A stretch of DNA of 64,000 nucleotides from Indolivaga capnocytophagoides DSM 22835 (GCF_000426485.1 NZ_AUFL01000004.1:62001-126000), one strand, 5' to 3'. Shown: positions 34,849-44,701, counted from the stretch's first letter. The notes: generated from the letters alone by a model not told the origin. Numbers and translations are program-made.

Positions 34849-36264
34849 ATGTCGACTGAAACAAAAGTGTATAGAGAACCCTCCGATAAGACCTTTCTAG
34901 GGCACCCTGTAGGTCTCTATTTATTGTTCTTCACTGAACTATGGGAACGCTTTTCGTATTACGGAATGCGTGCTATCTTGGTGTTATATTTGACCAAATC
35001 GTATATCGAAGGAGGTTTAGGATTCGAGGAATCTTATGCCAGTCTTTTATATGGATCGTTTACCGGCTTGGTTTACTTTACTCCGCTTATCGGGGGATGG
35101 CTTGCCGATAAATACCTTGGACATCGTAAGGCTATAACTATAGGTGGTATCACCATGTTCTTGGGGCAGATGGTTTTGTTTCTGGTGGCTACTAAAGCCG
35201 GAATGTATTCCGGGTTATTCTTGCTGATTATAGGTAACGGTTTTTTTAAGCCTAATATATCTACTCTGGTAGGTGGTTTGTATAAGCCGGGTGATGCAAA
35301 ACGTGATTCTGCATTCTCTATCTTTTATATGGGTATCAATGTCGGAGCATTCTTTGCGCCTCTTGTAGTCGGTCTTTTTGCTAATCAATGGTTTGCAGAT
35401 GTAGACGGAGTTACTGGAGAGATAATCCGTCATGCCTATAACTATGGTTTTCTGGCAGCTGCGATTGGTATGCTTGTAGGGCAGATATTGTTTAATACAT
35501 TATCTAATAAATATCTGGGAGATCTCGGTGTTGATCCTGTTGGTGATGGTGCTGAAGAAGAAGCGGTCGCTGAATTAGACAAAGTGGTTGAGCATAAAAC
35601 TCCTCTAACAAAAGAAGAAAAACAACGTACAATTGCGATTTTTGTATATTTCTTCTTTGCAATATTCTTTTTTGCAGGTTTTGAGCAAGCCGGATCTTCA
35701 TTTACTCTTTATACTGAAAAATTCTTAGATAGAAGTATCGGAGGATTTACAGTGCCTACAGAATGGTTTCAATCTATCAATCCTCTCTTCATCGTTTTAT
35801 TGACACCTGTATTTGCTCTGTTCTGGCCTTCGAAAGCCGGACAAAAAGTGACTACTCCGGTCAAGATGGGTATGGGGCTGATGCTTCTTGGTGTCGGATT
35901 TTTATTTATGGTCGGCGCATCGGCTAGTAGAGGAGGAGACTCTGCTGATATTGCAGTTAAAGCAAGCATGTGGTGGATGGTCTTTACATATCTGTTGCAT
36001 ACAATGGGTGAACTATGCTTATCGCCGGTGGGTCTTTCTACAGTAACTAAGTTGGCTCCGGTTAAATTGGCTTCTTTGTTGATGGGGGTATGGCTACTAT
36101 CTTCTTTCTTCGGAAACCTTATTGCCGGTCAGGTGGCAGCGGCTACAAGCTCAATGGGAGCAGGAGCTGTTTATCAGGTTTTAGCGATTGCCGCTATAGC
36201 TTTTGGTGTGGCATTGCTATGTCTTAACAAAGTTTTGCTGAAAATGATGCATGGAGTAAGATAA
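34849..36264 (+). CDS. POT family proton-dependent oligopeptide transporter
   Basis: A 471-residue paralog of the preceding transporter. ELWERFSYYGMRAIL near residue 27 is the ExxERFxYYG motif, GNGFFKPNISTLVGGLY and FSIFYMGINVGAFF are the PTR2 signatures, and GFEQAGSSFTLYTEKF is the conserved mid-protein block. An acidic loop (GDGAEEEAVAELDKVVEHK) near residue 235 joins the two halves. The tandem copy suggests different peptide preferences; the pair suits a proteolytic, amino-acid-using organism. Confidence 0.93.
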   Translation: MSTETKVYREPSDKTFLGHPVGLYLLFFTELWERFSYYGMRAILVLYLTKSYIEGGLGFEESYASLLYGSFTGLVYFTPLIGGWLADKYLGHRKAITIGGITMFLGQMVLFLVATKAGMYSGLFLLIIGNGFFKPNISTLVGGLYKPGDAKRDSAFSIFYMGINVGAFFAPLVVGLFANQWFADVDGVTGEIIRHAYNYGFLAAAIGMLVGQILFNTLSNKYLGDLGVDPVGDGAEEEAVAELDKVVEHKTPLTKEEKQRTIAIFVYFFFAIFFFAGFEQAGSSFTLYTEKFLDRSIGGFTVPTEWFQSINPLFIVLLTPVFALFWPSKAGQKVTTPVKMGMGLMLLGVGFLFMVGASASRGGDSADIAVKASMWWMVFTYLLHTMGELCLSPVGLSTVTKLAPVKLASLLMGVWLLSSFFGNLIAGQVAAATSSMGAGAVYQVLAIAAIAFGVALLCLNKVLLKMMHGVR

Positions 36265-36286
36265 ATAATAAAGATATAATAAGCAA

Positions 36287-36326
36287 CAGACGGCTTTCGA
36301 ATTCTTATTCGGAAGCCGTTTTTGTG
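36287..36326 (+). terminator. Intrinsic terminator after the second POT gene
   Basis: ACGGCTTTCGAAT and ATTCGGAAGCCGT pair over 13 bp with one wobble or mismatch, then a run of five T's. Confidence 0.82.
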
Positions 36327-36377
36327 TCTATGTGTATATTTAACACTAGGCTTTCGTCTTTTCATCTGAAGAAATAA

Positions 36378-36385
36378 TATTTTTG
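36378..36385 (+). promoter_or_regulatory. -7 box for the DUF454 gene
   Basis: TATTTTTG predicts a transcript start near 36391. That leaves only about 5 bases before the ATG at 36397, so the starts at 36409 or 36427 are more likely. Confidence 0.5.
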
Positions 36386-36408
36386 TGTATAACTAAATGT
36401 GTGTTGCG

Positions 36409-36867
36409 ATGAAACTTAATAATAAAATGAAAAAATATATCTTTATCATATGTGGAACAATTAGTCTCTTCCTCGGACTTTTAGGACTGATTACTCCCGG
36501 ATTGCCTACTACTCCTTTTATCTTACTTACAGGAGCTTTGTATGCTAAAAGCTCTCCAACTTTATATAAGAAACTAGAGGGTAATAAGCTTACCGGTATG
36601 TATCTAAAGAGACTCGAAACCGGACTTAGCTGGAAGGTGAAAATTATTTCTATCGGTTTTATGTGGGTAATGATATGTATCTCAGCTTTCTGGGTTTTCA
36701 GAGATAATTATACGATGCACTACTTGATGTTAGGGCTAGGGGTGATAGGTACTGTGGCTCAGTTGATAGCCCTGAGAAAGAAAAAACCGAAGGTTGTGAC
36801 TCAGGAAATCCCTGTGGAGATCAATAATTCCGAAAATATAGAAAGTATTGATGAACAATATAAATAA
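36409..36867 (+). CDS. YbaN-like DUF454 inner-membrane protein
   Basis: A 152-residue membrane protein. MKKYIFIICGTISLFLGLLGLITPGLPTTPFILLTGALYAKSSP is the DUF454 signature with two helices and a conserved PGLPTTPF turn. A third and fourth helix lie near 75-115, and a hydrophilic tail ends the protein. The frame opens at 36397; 36409 and 36427 are alternatives judged from the promoter position. Function of the family is unknown. Confidence 0.82.
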   Translation: MKLNNKMKKYIFIICGTISLFLGLLGLITPGLPTTPFILLTGALYAKSSPTLYKKLEGNKLTGMYLKRLETGLSWKVKIISIGFMWVMICISAFWVFRDNYTMHYLMLGLGVIGTVAQLIALRKKKPKVVTQEIPVEINNSENIESIDEQYK

Positions 36868-36987
36868 ATTATAAGTTATATAGGGAAATGGTTTATCAAA
36901 AATTTTGCCATTCTGTTAGATTTAATTTTCTTTGTGTAAGTAATATTAACGGATAAACCTACCCAAATATAAACTTATCAAATAATT

Positions 36988-37290
36988 ATGAGCGAAAAAG
37001 ATCAACAAAATCAGATACAGATCGAATTAACTGAAGATGTGGCACAAGGTTCTTATGCTAATTTGGCAGTAATCACACATTCATCGTCTGAGTTTGTGCT
37101 GGACTTTATCCGGATAGTACCCGGTGTCCCTAAGGCTAAGGTAAAATCTCGTGTAATTTTGTCTCCGGAACATGCTAAACGCTTGCTGTTAGCTTTGAAT
37201 GACAATGTTAGCCAGTACGAAAAAATACATGGAAAGATAAATCTGGAAGGTGGGTCTGTTGGGGATTTTACTCCGGTAGGACAGGCTTAA
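36988..37290 (+). CDS. DUF3467 domain protein
   Basis: A 100-residue soluble protein. QIQIELTEDVAQGSYANLAVITHSSSEFVLDFIRIVPGVPKAKVKSRVILSPEHAKRLL is the DUF3467 core found widely in Bacteroidetes, often close to transcription or ribosomal genes. Its function is not known. It stands alone between the DUF454 gene and cydA, with no evident operon partner. Confidence 0.87.
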   Translation: MSEKDQQNQIQIELTEDVAQGSYANLAVITHSSSEFVLDFIRIVPGVPKAKVKSRVILSPEHAKRLLLALNDNVSQYEKIHGKINLEGGSVGDFTPVGQA

Positions 37291-37640
37291 TTCCGTGTTT
37301 TGTTGACTTAGTCATAGACCTGTTTTACGCACGGGCTAAGAGGAAATCGGCACATCGATATATATTTTTTGAGTGAAGCTGGTTAGGTTTGGTTTTTCGG
37401 AATCGGACTATATCGTTTTCTATTAAGAATAGATGTGCATGTAGATTCCTCTTTTTTTAATTTTTGAACCTGAACTGAATACTATGAATTATATAAATAA
37501 ATTAGTAATGGTGAAAATAAATTACGTTTGAATCCGGTGTTTTATACTTATGTTCAATCATCTTTTATGTGTCAGAAAATGAATGGCAAATCGGATGTGA
37601 AAAAACGAAAAATAGAATTAACTAATATATCGTCTATCTT
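37291..37640 (+). other. Intergenic region upstream of cydA
   Basis: A 350-base AT-rich gap. A degraded palindromic core, GACTTAGTCATAGACC at 37305-37320, is the only repeat I see. No convincing TAnnTTTG box with a -33 partner, and no recognised riboswitch or Fnr-like site, could be picked out by eye. Confidence 0.4.
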
Positions 37641-39188
37641 ATGGAAATTTTAAACTCTTCACTGATTGACTGGTCGAGAGCACAATTTGCTCTGACAGCT
37701 ATGTATCACTGGCTGTTTGTTCCATTAACATTAGGACTCGGGGTCATAATGGCTATAATGGAAACGGCATACGTCCGCACAGGAAACGAGCAGTGGAAAA
37801 AAACTGCAAAATTCTGGATGAATATTTTCGGGATAAACTTTGCAATAGGTGTTGCAACAGGTATTATCATGGAATTTCAGTTCGGAACCAACTGGTCTAA
37901 TTATTCGTGGTTTGTAGGGGACATTTTTGGTGCACCTTTAGCTATTGAAGCTATTGTTGCATTTTTTATGGAAGCCACATTTATCTCCGTTATGTTTTTC
38001 GGATGGACTCGTGTAAGCAAAAAAATGCACTTGGCTGCAACATGGTTGACAGTTACAGGTGCGACACTTTCAGCATTGTGGATATTAATTGCTAATGCTT
38101 GGATGCAATACCCTATAGGTATGGAGTTCAATCCGGACACTGTTCGTAATGAGATGACAGATTTCTGGGCAGTTGCTTTATCGCCCGTTGCGATTAATAA
38201 GTTTACTCATACAGTCGCTTCGAGTTGGGTATTCGGTGCTGCATTTGTAGCCGGAATTACAGCTTGGTATATGTTGAAAAAAAGAGAACCCGAATTTACA
38301 AAGCAAAGCATGAAAGTTGCGGCTATTTTTGGTTTTGTGGGTATTATTCTGACAGCTTGGACTGGTCATGGATCTGCACAGCAAGTAGCCGAGAAGCAAC
38401 CAATGAAACTGGCTGCAATGGAAGGTTTATACGAAGGTAAGGAAGGGGTTGGACTTATAGCCTTTGCTATACCGAATCCCGATAAAAAATCTTATGATGA
38501 CGGAGTAGAACCATACATCCTGAAAATTGAAATACCTAAAGGATTATCTGCCCTAGGGTTTAGTGATTTCGATGCATTTGTACCGGGTATAACAGATATT
38601 ATAAAAGGAGGGTATAAAGACTATAAAGGCGATGTTCAATTGTCTTTTGCAGAAAAACAAGTTGCAGGTAAAAAAGCTATTCAGGCTTTATCTGATTACC
38701 AGACCGCACAAAAAGATGGCGATGCAGTTGCTGCCGAAAAAAATAGAACTATTCTGAAAGAAAATTATGCATATTTCGGTTATGGATACTTAGATAGCCC
38801 CGATCAGCTAGTGCCTAATATTCCGTTGGTATTTTGGTCATTCCATATAATGGTTTATCTGGGAGGATTCTTCGGTGCATTCTTCTTATTACTATGGTTC
38901 CTAAACTATAAGAATAAGCTCGAAAATACTAAATGGATGCTATGGATTTCGATTCTTTCTGTTCCATTGGTTTATGTTTGTAGTCAGGCAGGCTGGTTAG
39001 TTGCCGAAATAGGTCGTCAGCCATGGACTATACAGGATGTGCTGCCTTTACAGGCTGCTGTTTCAGCGTTGAGTGTTGAGTCTGTGAAAATTACATTCTT
39101 TATATTCTTTGTACTGTTTACTGCTCTTCTGATCGCTGAAATACGTATTATGTTGAATCAGATTAAAAAAGGACCTAAGGCCGAATAA
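37641..39188 (+). CDS. cydA: Cytochrome bd ubiquinol oxidase subunit I
   Basis: A 515-residue inner-membrane haem protein. WSRAQFALTAMYHWLFVPLTLGLG carries the high-spin haem ligand His near residue 22. GINFAIGVATGIIMEFQFGTNW and the late GRQPWTIQDVLP segment are family signatures. The quinol-binding loop between helices 6 and 7 (about 275-380) is long and Lys-rich. It reduces oxygen to water at low oxygen levels, suiting an anaerobe or microaerobe. cydB follows after 52 bases. Confidence 0.95.
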   Translation: MEILNSSLIDWSRAQFALTAMYHWLFVPLTLGLGVIMAIMETAYVRTGNEQWKKTAKFWMNIFGINFAIGVATGIIMEFQFGTNWSNYSWFVGDIFGAPLAIEAIVAFFMEATFISVMFFGWTRVSKKMHLAATWLTVTGATLSALWILIANAWMQYPIGMEFNPDTVRNEMTDFWAVALSPVAINKFTHTVASSWVFGAAFVAGITAWYMLKKREPEFTKQSMKVAAIFGFVGIILTAWTGHGSAQQVAEKQPMKLAAMEGLYEGKEGVGLIAFAIPNPDKKSYDDGVEPYILKIEIPKGLSALGFSDFDAFVPGITDIIKGGYKDYKGDVQLSFAEKQVAGKKAIQALSDYQTAQKDGDAVAAEKNRTILKENYAYFGYGYLDSPDQLVPNIPLVFWSFHIMVYLGGFFGAFFLLLWFLNYKNKLENTKWMLWISILSVPLVYVCSQAGWLVAEIGRQPWTIQDVLPLQAAVSALSVESVKITFFIFFVLFTALLIAEIRIMLNQIKKGPKAE

Positions 39189-39208
39189 GGTTGGATGTCA
39201 TAATAAAT

Positions 39209-39226
39209 AAGAGGTCTTGGACTATA
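39209..39226 (-). repeat. Intergenic palindromic repeat (copy K)
   Basis: AAGAGGTCTTGGACTATA, a degraded core in reverse orientation preceded by AATAAAT, in the cydA-cydB gap and about 16 bases before the cydB ATG. Confidence 0.55.
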
Positions 39227-39240
39227 AAAATATAATAACT

Positions 39241-40404
39241 ATGATTGATTATTCATTTTTGCAACATTACTGGTGGTTCATCATTAGTTTGATTGGAGGT
39301 ATATTCGCATTCTTACTATTTGTACAGGGAGGACAATCTATGTTGTTTTCTTTAGGAAAAGAAGACCGCCACCGTTTTTTGATGGTAAATGCTCTGGGGC
39401 GTAAATGGGAGTACACATTTACAACTCTGGTAACTTTTGGAGGAGCCTTATTTGCTTCGTTTCCCTTATTTTATTCGACTAGCTTCGGTGGAGCATACTG
39501 GGTTTGGATGCTTATCTTATTCTGCTTTGTTATTCAAGCGGTATCTTATGAATACATGTCGAAACCCGGTAATACATGGGGGCGTAAGACTTATCAGACG
39601 TTTTTATTTATTAATGGGTTATTGGGGACTTTCCTTGTAGGTGTGGCTATAGCAACATTCTTCACAGGTGCAGAGTTTGCTGTGAATAAAGGTAATATAG
39701 CGAATTTGGGAGTGCAAAATGTAACCGGATTGGTTATAAGCCAATGGCAAAACCCCTTACACGGACTCGAAGCTCTTGGCGATTTCCGTAACTGGTGCTT
39801 GGGGCTCGCAGTATTCTTCCTTGCACGTACCATTGCCTGTTTGTTCTTTATCAATCGTCTGGCTGATGAAGAACTTGTAGCTCGTTCCCGTAAATTTTTA
39901 GTATATAATGCAATTCCTTTTGTGGTATTCTTCCTTGCATTTGTTATTTGGACCTTATTATCTAAAGGATATGCGGTCGATCCAACAACAAAAGTTGTAA
40001 GTGAAGTTGCTAATAAATACTTCTTCAACCTGATTCAATTACCGATAGTTGGTATTGTATTCTTAGTTGGAGTTGTGTTAGTGTTATTTGGTATTATTAA
40101 AACGGTTATCTCTAAAACGTTCTCATCAGGTATCTGGTTTAGCGGATTGGGTACAGTATTAGCCGTTTGCAGTTTGTTGTTGATTACCGGTTTTAATAAC
40201 ACTCCTTACTATCCATCATCGGTGGATCCCCAAAGCTCATTAACTATACAAAATTCATCGTCAAGTGAGTTTACTCTTACTGCTATGTTTTATGTATCGT
40301 TGCTGGTGCCTTTTGTATTAGGATATATTATCTATGCTTGGAATGCTTTAGAAAAGAAGAAATTCAAGAAAGAAGATTTGAAAGAAGACGGACACGTTTA
40401 TTGA
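39241..40404 (+). CDS. cydB: Cytochrome bd ubiquinol oxidase subunit II
   Basis: A 387-residue membrane subunit. MIDYSFLQHYWWFIISLIGGIFAFLLFVQGGQS is the conserved N-terminus. The frame is open from a TTG at 39217, but the ATG at 39241 aligns with the family and lies after the repeat, so it is preferred. About nine membrane helices follow. No cydX-like small subunit follows; the next sequence is a terminator. Confidence 0.94.
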   Translation: MIDYSFLQHYWWFIISLIGGIFAFLLFVQGGQSMLFSLGKEDRHRFLMVNALGRKWEYTFTTLVTFGGALFASFPLFYSTSFGGAYWVWMLILFCFVIQAVSYEYMSKPGNTWGRKTYQTFLFINGLLGTFLVGVAIATFFTGAEFAVNKGNIANLGVQNVTGLVISQWQNPLHGLEALGDFRNWCLGLAVFFLARTIACLFFINRLADEELVARSRKFLVYNAIPFVVFFLAFVIWTLLSKGYAVDPTTKVVSEVANKYFFNLIQLPIVGIVFLVGVVLVLFGIIKTVISKTFSSGIWFSGLGTVLAVCSLLLITGFNNTPYYPSSVDPQSSLTIQNSSSSEFTLTAMFYVSLLVPFVLGYIIYAWNALEKKKFKKEDLKEDGHVY

Positions 40405-40428
40405 TTCGGATCTGATAATAAGAATAGG

Positions 40429-40464
40429 ATAGGGGATGACAATGAAGTCATCCTCTATTTTTTT
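40429..40464 (+). terminator. Intrinsic terminator after cydB
   Basis: ATAGGGGATGAC and GTCATCCTCTAT pair over 12 bp with one G-T, followed by seven or more T's. The terminase-element relic begins exactly at the end of this T-tract. Confidence 0.85.
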
Positions 40465-40643
40465 ATCTATACTTAAAAAATACACATTACAATTATGGCA
40501 AAATACACAGAAGAACTAGGCACGAAAATACACCGATTTCAAAGAAATGACAGATGATGCCCGTACCGATATTCGATAAGTAATGAGAATGAATAATGAT
40601 CAACAATTATTATTCACTGATCTTGTTACTTTTGTTACCTTTT
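40465..40643 (+). pseudogene. Internally deleted copy of the terminase-small-subunit element
   Basis: The left end ATCTATACTTAAAAAA and the start ATGGCAAAATACACAG (ATG at 40495) match the minus-strand copy at 49322-49983. After about ten codons (MAKYTEELGT) the sequence jumps to the part encoding KYTDFKEMTDDAR, out of frame. It then jumps to the region before and after the parent's stop (ATTCGATAAGTAATG) and the shared right end TTGTTACTTTTGTTACC. Two internal deletions therefore removed about three quarters of the gene, leaving a relic of about 180 bp like a non-autonomous element. The ORF from the ATG stops after 20 codons. Confidence 0.8.
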
Positions 40644-40697
40644 AAGAATGTTTCTTAAATCAATATACCTTATCAAAAAATAGGATAAGTTTTCAGA

Positions 40698-40726
40698 TTG
40701 AATCTAATGATATTTTTGTACTTTTG
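40698..40726 (+). promoter_or_regulatory. Promoter of pyrG
   Basis: TTG at 40698-40700 and TACTTTTG at 40719-40726 with an 18-base spacer. TATTTTTG at 40711-40718 is a second, directly adjacent -7 box. The leader of over 200 bases contains a palindromic repeat. Confidence 0.6.
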
Positions 40727-40734
40727 CATACTTA

Positions 40735-40775
40735 GAAGTCGCAGAGTTATTTGTTGCTTTGACAAATAAACGATA
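40735..40775 (+). repeat. Intergenic palindromic repeat (copy L)
   Basis: AAGTCGCAGAGTT followed by ATTTGTTGCTTTGACAAATA. The core is decayed, but the downstream TTATTGCTTTGGTAAATA-like segment is well kept. It lies in the pyrG leader. Confidence 0.55.
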
Positions 40776-40948
40776 TTAATTAAGGTTTTATCCTTTTTAA
40801 TCACTTTGATAAGAGGAAGATACAAAAAGTATTATTACTAAAAGCTATTTTGATAAATATTACTTTTGCTTACTCAGGATGAAGTGGTATGTTTGTTTGT
40901 GTTTGTTTTTTATTGATTTTATAAATATCTATAATAAAATATACAATC

Positions 40949-42562
40949 GTGACTGATACTAAGTACATTTTTGTAACCGGGGGCGTTATATCTTCTTTAG
41001 GGAAAGGTATTATAGCATCTTCACTCGGTAAACTACTCCAAGCAAGAGGTTATAAAGTAACTATCCAGAAATTAGACCCGTATATCAATATTGATCCGGG
41101 TACCCTTAATCCTTACGAACACGGCGAATGTTATGTTACGGTTGATGGTCATGAAGCTGACCTTGATCTAGGGCATTACGAACGTTTTTTGAACGAGCCG
41201 ACTCACAGAGATAATAACATTACCACCGGACGTATTTATCAGAATGTGATAAATAAAGAACGTAAAGGTGATTATCTAGGGAAAACAGTTCAGATCGTAC
41301 CCCACATTACGGACGAAATACGACGTAATATCAAACTTTTGGGTGCAAAATATAACTATGATTTTGTTATTACCGAAATCGGAGGTACTGTCGGTGATAT
41401 AGAATCCCTGCCTTTTATCGAAAGTGTTCGTCAACTGCGTTGGGAGCTGGGTGCAAAAAACAGTTGCTGTATACACTTAACGTATGTGCCTTATATTGCT
41501 GCTGCCGGGGAGGTTAAAACCAAACCGACCCAACATTCTGTTAAAAGTTTGCAATCTTCAGGAGTACAGCCTGATATGCTGGTTCTTAGAACTGAGCATC
41601 CATTAAATAAAGACATTCTTCGCAAAGTTGCTCTTTTTTGCAATGTAGAAGCTGACGCTGTGGTACAATCAGTGGATGTATCAACCATCTATGAAGTACC
41701 ATTGAAAATGCAAGAACAGGGTATGGACGAAACCGTATTGCGTAAACTTGGTATTGAAGCCGGACCTAAACCGGACCTGAAACCTTGGAAAGATTTTCTG
41801 GATAAGAAAAAGAATGCAAAAGATACAATCACTATCGGACTTGTTGGGAAATATGTGGAGCTACACGATGCTTATAAGTCGATAAATGAATCATTGTTGC
41901 AGGCCTCGATATACAACGATCGTAAACTGGATTTGCAATTTATACATTCGGACAAATTGACCGATGAAAATGTCGCTGAAAAGCTGTCACATCTCGATGG
42001 CATAGTTATTGCTCCTGGATTCGGACAAAGAGGTATCGAAGGAAAATTCATTGCGTTGAAGTTTGCCCGTGAAAATAATTATCCGACTTTCGGTATTTGC
42101 TTGGGTATGCAGTGTATGGTGATCGAATATGCCCGCAATGTTTTGGGGCTGGATGATGCCAACTCTACAGAAATGAACCCTCAGACTTCGTATAAGGTAA
42201 TAGACTTGATGGAAGAACAGAAGAATATTACGAATATGGGAGGATCAATGAGGCTTGGAGCATATAAATGTGCATTAGGTAAAGGAAGCCTTGTACATGA
42301 AGCGTACGGAAAGGATGTCGTAGAAGAACGTCACCGCCACCGTTTTGAATTTAATAATGAATTTAAAGCTCAGTTCGAAGAGTCGGGAATGAAATGTACA
42401 GGTACTAATCCCGAAACAGGATTAGTGGAAGTCGTGGAAGTTCCTTCTCTCAAATGGTTTTTAGGAGTACAATTCCATCCTGAATATAATAGTACAGTAT
42501 TGGCTCCGAATCCGTTGTTTATGAGTTTTATTAAAGCTGTCATTGCTAATAAACAACATTAA
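40949..42562 (+). CDS. pyrG: CTP synthase
   Basis: A 537-residue enzyme that aminates UTP to CTP using glutamine. KYIFVTGGVISSLGKGIIASSLG is the synthetase P-loop region, and VTVDGHEADLDLGHYERF and EIGGTVGDIESLPF are conserved blocks. GICLGMQCM near residue 388 holds the glutaminase Cys, and FHPEYNS the His/Glu partners. It starts at GTG (40949); no better ATG is in frame. yidC follows after 160 bases. Confidence 0.96.
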   Translation: MTDTKYIFVTGGVISSLGKGIIASSLGKLLQARGYKVTIQKLDPYINIDPGTLNPYEHGECYVTVDGHEADLDLGHYERFLNEPTHRDNNITTGRIYQNVINKERKGDYLGKTVQIVPHITDEIRRNIKLLGAKYNYDFVITEIGGTVGDIESLPFIESVRQLRWELGAKNSCCIHLTYVPYIAAAGEVKTKPTQHSVKSLQSSGVQPDMLVLRTEHPLNKDILRKVALFCNVEADAVVQSVDVSTIYEVPLKMQEQGMDETVLRKLGIEAGPKPDLKPWKDFLDKKKNAKDTITIGLVGKYVELHDAYKSINESLLQASIYNDRKLDLQFIHSDKLTDENVAEKLSHLDGIVIAPGFGQRGIEGKFIALKFARENNYPTFGICLGMQCMVIEYARNVLGLDDANSTEMNPQTSYKVIDLMEEQKNITNMGGSMRLGAYKCALGKGSLVHEAYGKDVVEERHRHRFEFNNEFKAQFEESGMKCTGTNPETGLVEVVEVPSLKWFLGVQFHPEYNSTVLAPNPLFMSFIKAVIANKQH

Positions 42563-42623
42563 GTATTAATGCAACTCTAGTTGGAGATTTTATTCTCTGT
42601 TGTATTTATACCAAGTAAGAGAA

Positions 42624-42641
42624 TAAAGGTCTTAGACTTAA
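42624..42641 (-). repeat. Intergenic palindromic repeat (copy M)
   Basis: TAAAGGTCTTAGACTTAA, a partly decayed core in the pyrG-yidC gap, about 80 bases before yidC. Confidence 0.55.
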
Positions 42642-42722
42642 ATAATAAGTGCAGCACATCCTTCTGACTTTAGTATTCGTTATAAGGATTGTTGTTTAAT
42701 TTAGAAATTTACATAATAATCA

Positions 42723-44681
42723 ATGGATAAAAACACAGGTATTGGCTTCGTTTTAATAGCCGCTATAGTGATTGGTTTCACCGTACTAATGAAACCCAGC
42801 CAAGAGGAGCTTGCTAAAGAGCAGAGATATCAGGACTCTATACAGAATGTACAAGCAAAGCAGGTCAAGGATGATATTAAAACCGCCGATTCTGCGGATA
42901 ACGCATCAAAATCGGCGGTTGGTGAGTTCTTCGAAACAAATACCCAGGTTAGTAATGATACTGTAGCAGTTGCAGATAGCGACTCTTTGGCTGTCAATGC
43001 TTTTAAACAACAAAGTAACGCGGAACAAATTGTTTCACTCGAGAATGAGAAGATAAAGATTAATATTTCTTCTAAAGGTGGACAAATGATTAGTGCTCAA
43101 CTCAAGGAGTACAATACTTATAAGGGTGATTCTTTGTATCTGTTTAAAAATGACGCTCGTTTCGCTTTGGAACTGATGAATAAGAAAGGGGTTACTCTTA
43201 ATACATCTGAGGCAGTTTTTAGAGTAATCAAAAGTTCGGGTAACGAGCAGACTGTTGTTATGCGGATGAATTATTCCGAAAATCAGTATATTGATTTTAT
43301 CTATGCTTTGGCACCTGATGATTATATGGTCAAATTTGACATTGCTGTTGTTGGAATGCAGGATATGTTAAGTGTTGATTGTTTGGAGAGATTTAAACTA
43401 AATTGGAATCAAAATCTTCGAAGGCAAGAAAAAAGCGAAAAGAACGAGCAACGTTATGCCCGTATCCACTATAAAGGAACAGATGGCAGTTTTGAAGAAT
43501 TGAGTGATAGTCATGACGAATCGAAAGAAGTTCCAACCGGAGCAAAATGGGTTGCTTTTAAAGATCAGTTCTTTGCTTCGGTACTTATTGCAGATAATGA
43601 ATTTACTTCTCCTACGTTAAATACAATGATGCTTCAGTCCGAAGATTATCTGAAAAGCTATTCCGCATCGCTGTACTTTAAACCTACATTAGGCGAAAAG
43701 GGAGCATTAGTCGGTGGATTCAAATATTTTCTGGGACCTTTGGAGTATTACATGCTTAAAGGCTATGATGATGGTGTCAAAGATAATGCACAGCAATTGG
43801 AATTAGATAAACTAATACCTTTAGGATGGTCGTTGTTCCGTATTATAAACCAGTATTTTATAATTCCACTCTTCAATATGTTGGAAAATACGGGTATGCA
43901 AATGGGACTTGTTATCTTATTACTTACGGTTATCGTTAAGATCATCATTTCCCCTCTTACATACAAGTCGTTTATGTCATCAGCTAAAATGAGAGTGTTA
44001 AAGCCTCAAGTGGATGAACTTAATGAGAAGTATCCCGGACAGGAGAAAGCAATGGAACGTCAGAAAGCGGTTATGCAGTTATACAGCCAAGCCGGAGTGA
44101 ACCCGATGAGTGGATGTATCCCTATGTTATTGCAGATGCCTATCTTATTAGCATTGTTCTCGTTTTTCCCGTCTGCGATAGAGTTGCGTCATGAGAGTTT
44201 CCTTTGGGCTTCGGATTTATCGACATACGATGCTATTATAGAGTGGAATACTAATATTCCATTCATTTCAAGTTGGCTTGGTAATCATTTGAGTTTATTC
44301 TGTATACTGATGACTGTGACTAATGTTATCTATACTAAATTCAATATGGATGCCACAAATACTGGACAGCAACAGATGCCGGGTATGAAATGGATGATGA
44401 TGTTTATGCCGGTTGTATTCTTCTTTGTCTTGAATAACTACCCTTCAGGCTTGACTTACTACTATTTCTTGTCTACTTTGATGACTATTATCATTACTTT
44501 AGTTTGTCGCTGGGTAATCGACGAAGATAAGGTATTAGCCAAATTGGAAGAAAACAAGAAGAAGCCTAAGAAGAAAGGTTTTATGGCTCGCCTTCAGGAG
44601 CAAGCAGAACAAGCTCAAAGAACACAGCAGCAACAAAAAGGAAAGCCTAGTTCAACAGCTAATAAAAAGAAAAAGAAATAA
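42723..44681 (+). CDS. yidC: Membrane protein insertase YidC
   Basis: A 652-residue Oxa1 family insertase. An N-terminal helix (GIGFVLIAAIVIGFTVLM, about 5-22) leads into a large periplasmic beta domain (80-350). The insertase core follows from about 370, with KIIISPLTYKSFMSSAKMRVLKPQVDELNEKYPG and QAGVNPMSGCIPMLLQMPILLALFSFFP as signatures. The basic tail (KKKPKKKGFMARLQEQ, ending TANKKKKK) binds ribosomes. Length fits the family's longer type with a periplasmic domain. Confidence 0.96.
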   Translation: MDKNTGIGFVLIAAIVIGFTVLMKPSQEELAKEQRYQDSIQNVQAKQVKDDIKTADSADNASKSAVGEFFETNTQVSNDTVAVADSDSLAVNAFKQQSNAEQIVSLENEKIKINISSKGGQMISAQLKEYNTYKGDSLYLFKNDARFALELMNKKGVTLNTSEAVFRVIKSSGNEQTVVMRMNYSENQYIDFIYALAPDDYMVKFDIAVVGMQDMLSVDCLERFKLNWNQNLRRQEKSEKNEQRYARIHYKGTDGSFEELSDSHDESKEVPTGAKWVAFKDQFFASVLIADNEFTSPTLNTMMLQSEDYLKSYSASLYFKPTLGEKGALVGGFKYFLGPLEYYMLKGYDDGVKDNAQQLELDKLIPLGWSLFRIINQYFIIPLFNMLENTGMQMGLVILLLTVIVKIIISPLTYKSFMSSAKMRVLKPQVDELNEKYPGQEKAMERQKAVMQLYSQAGVNPMSGCIPMLLQMPILLALFSFFPSAIELRHESFLWASDLSTYDAIIEWNTNIPFISSWLGNHLSLFCILMTVTNVIYTKFNMDATNTGQQQMPGMKWMMMFMPVVFFFVLNNYPSGLTYYYFLSTLMTIIITLVCRWVIDEDKVLAKLEENKKKPKKKGFMARLQEQAEQAQRTQQQQKGKPSSTANKKKKK

Positions 44682-44701
44682 GGTTTTCAATTCTTTAATA
44701 T

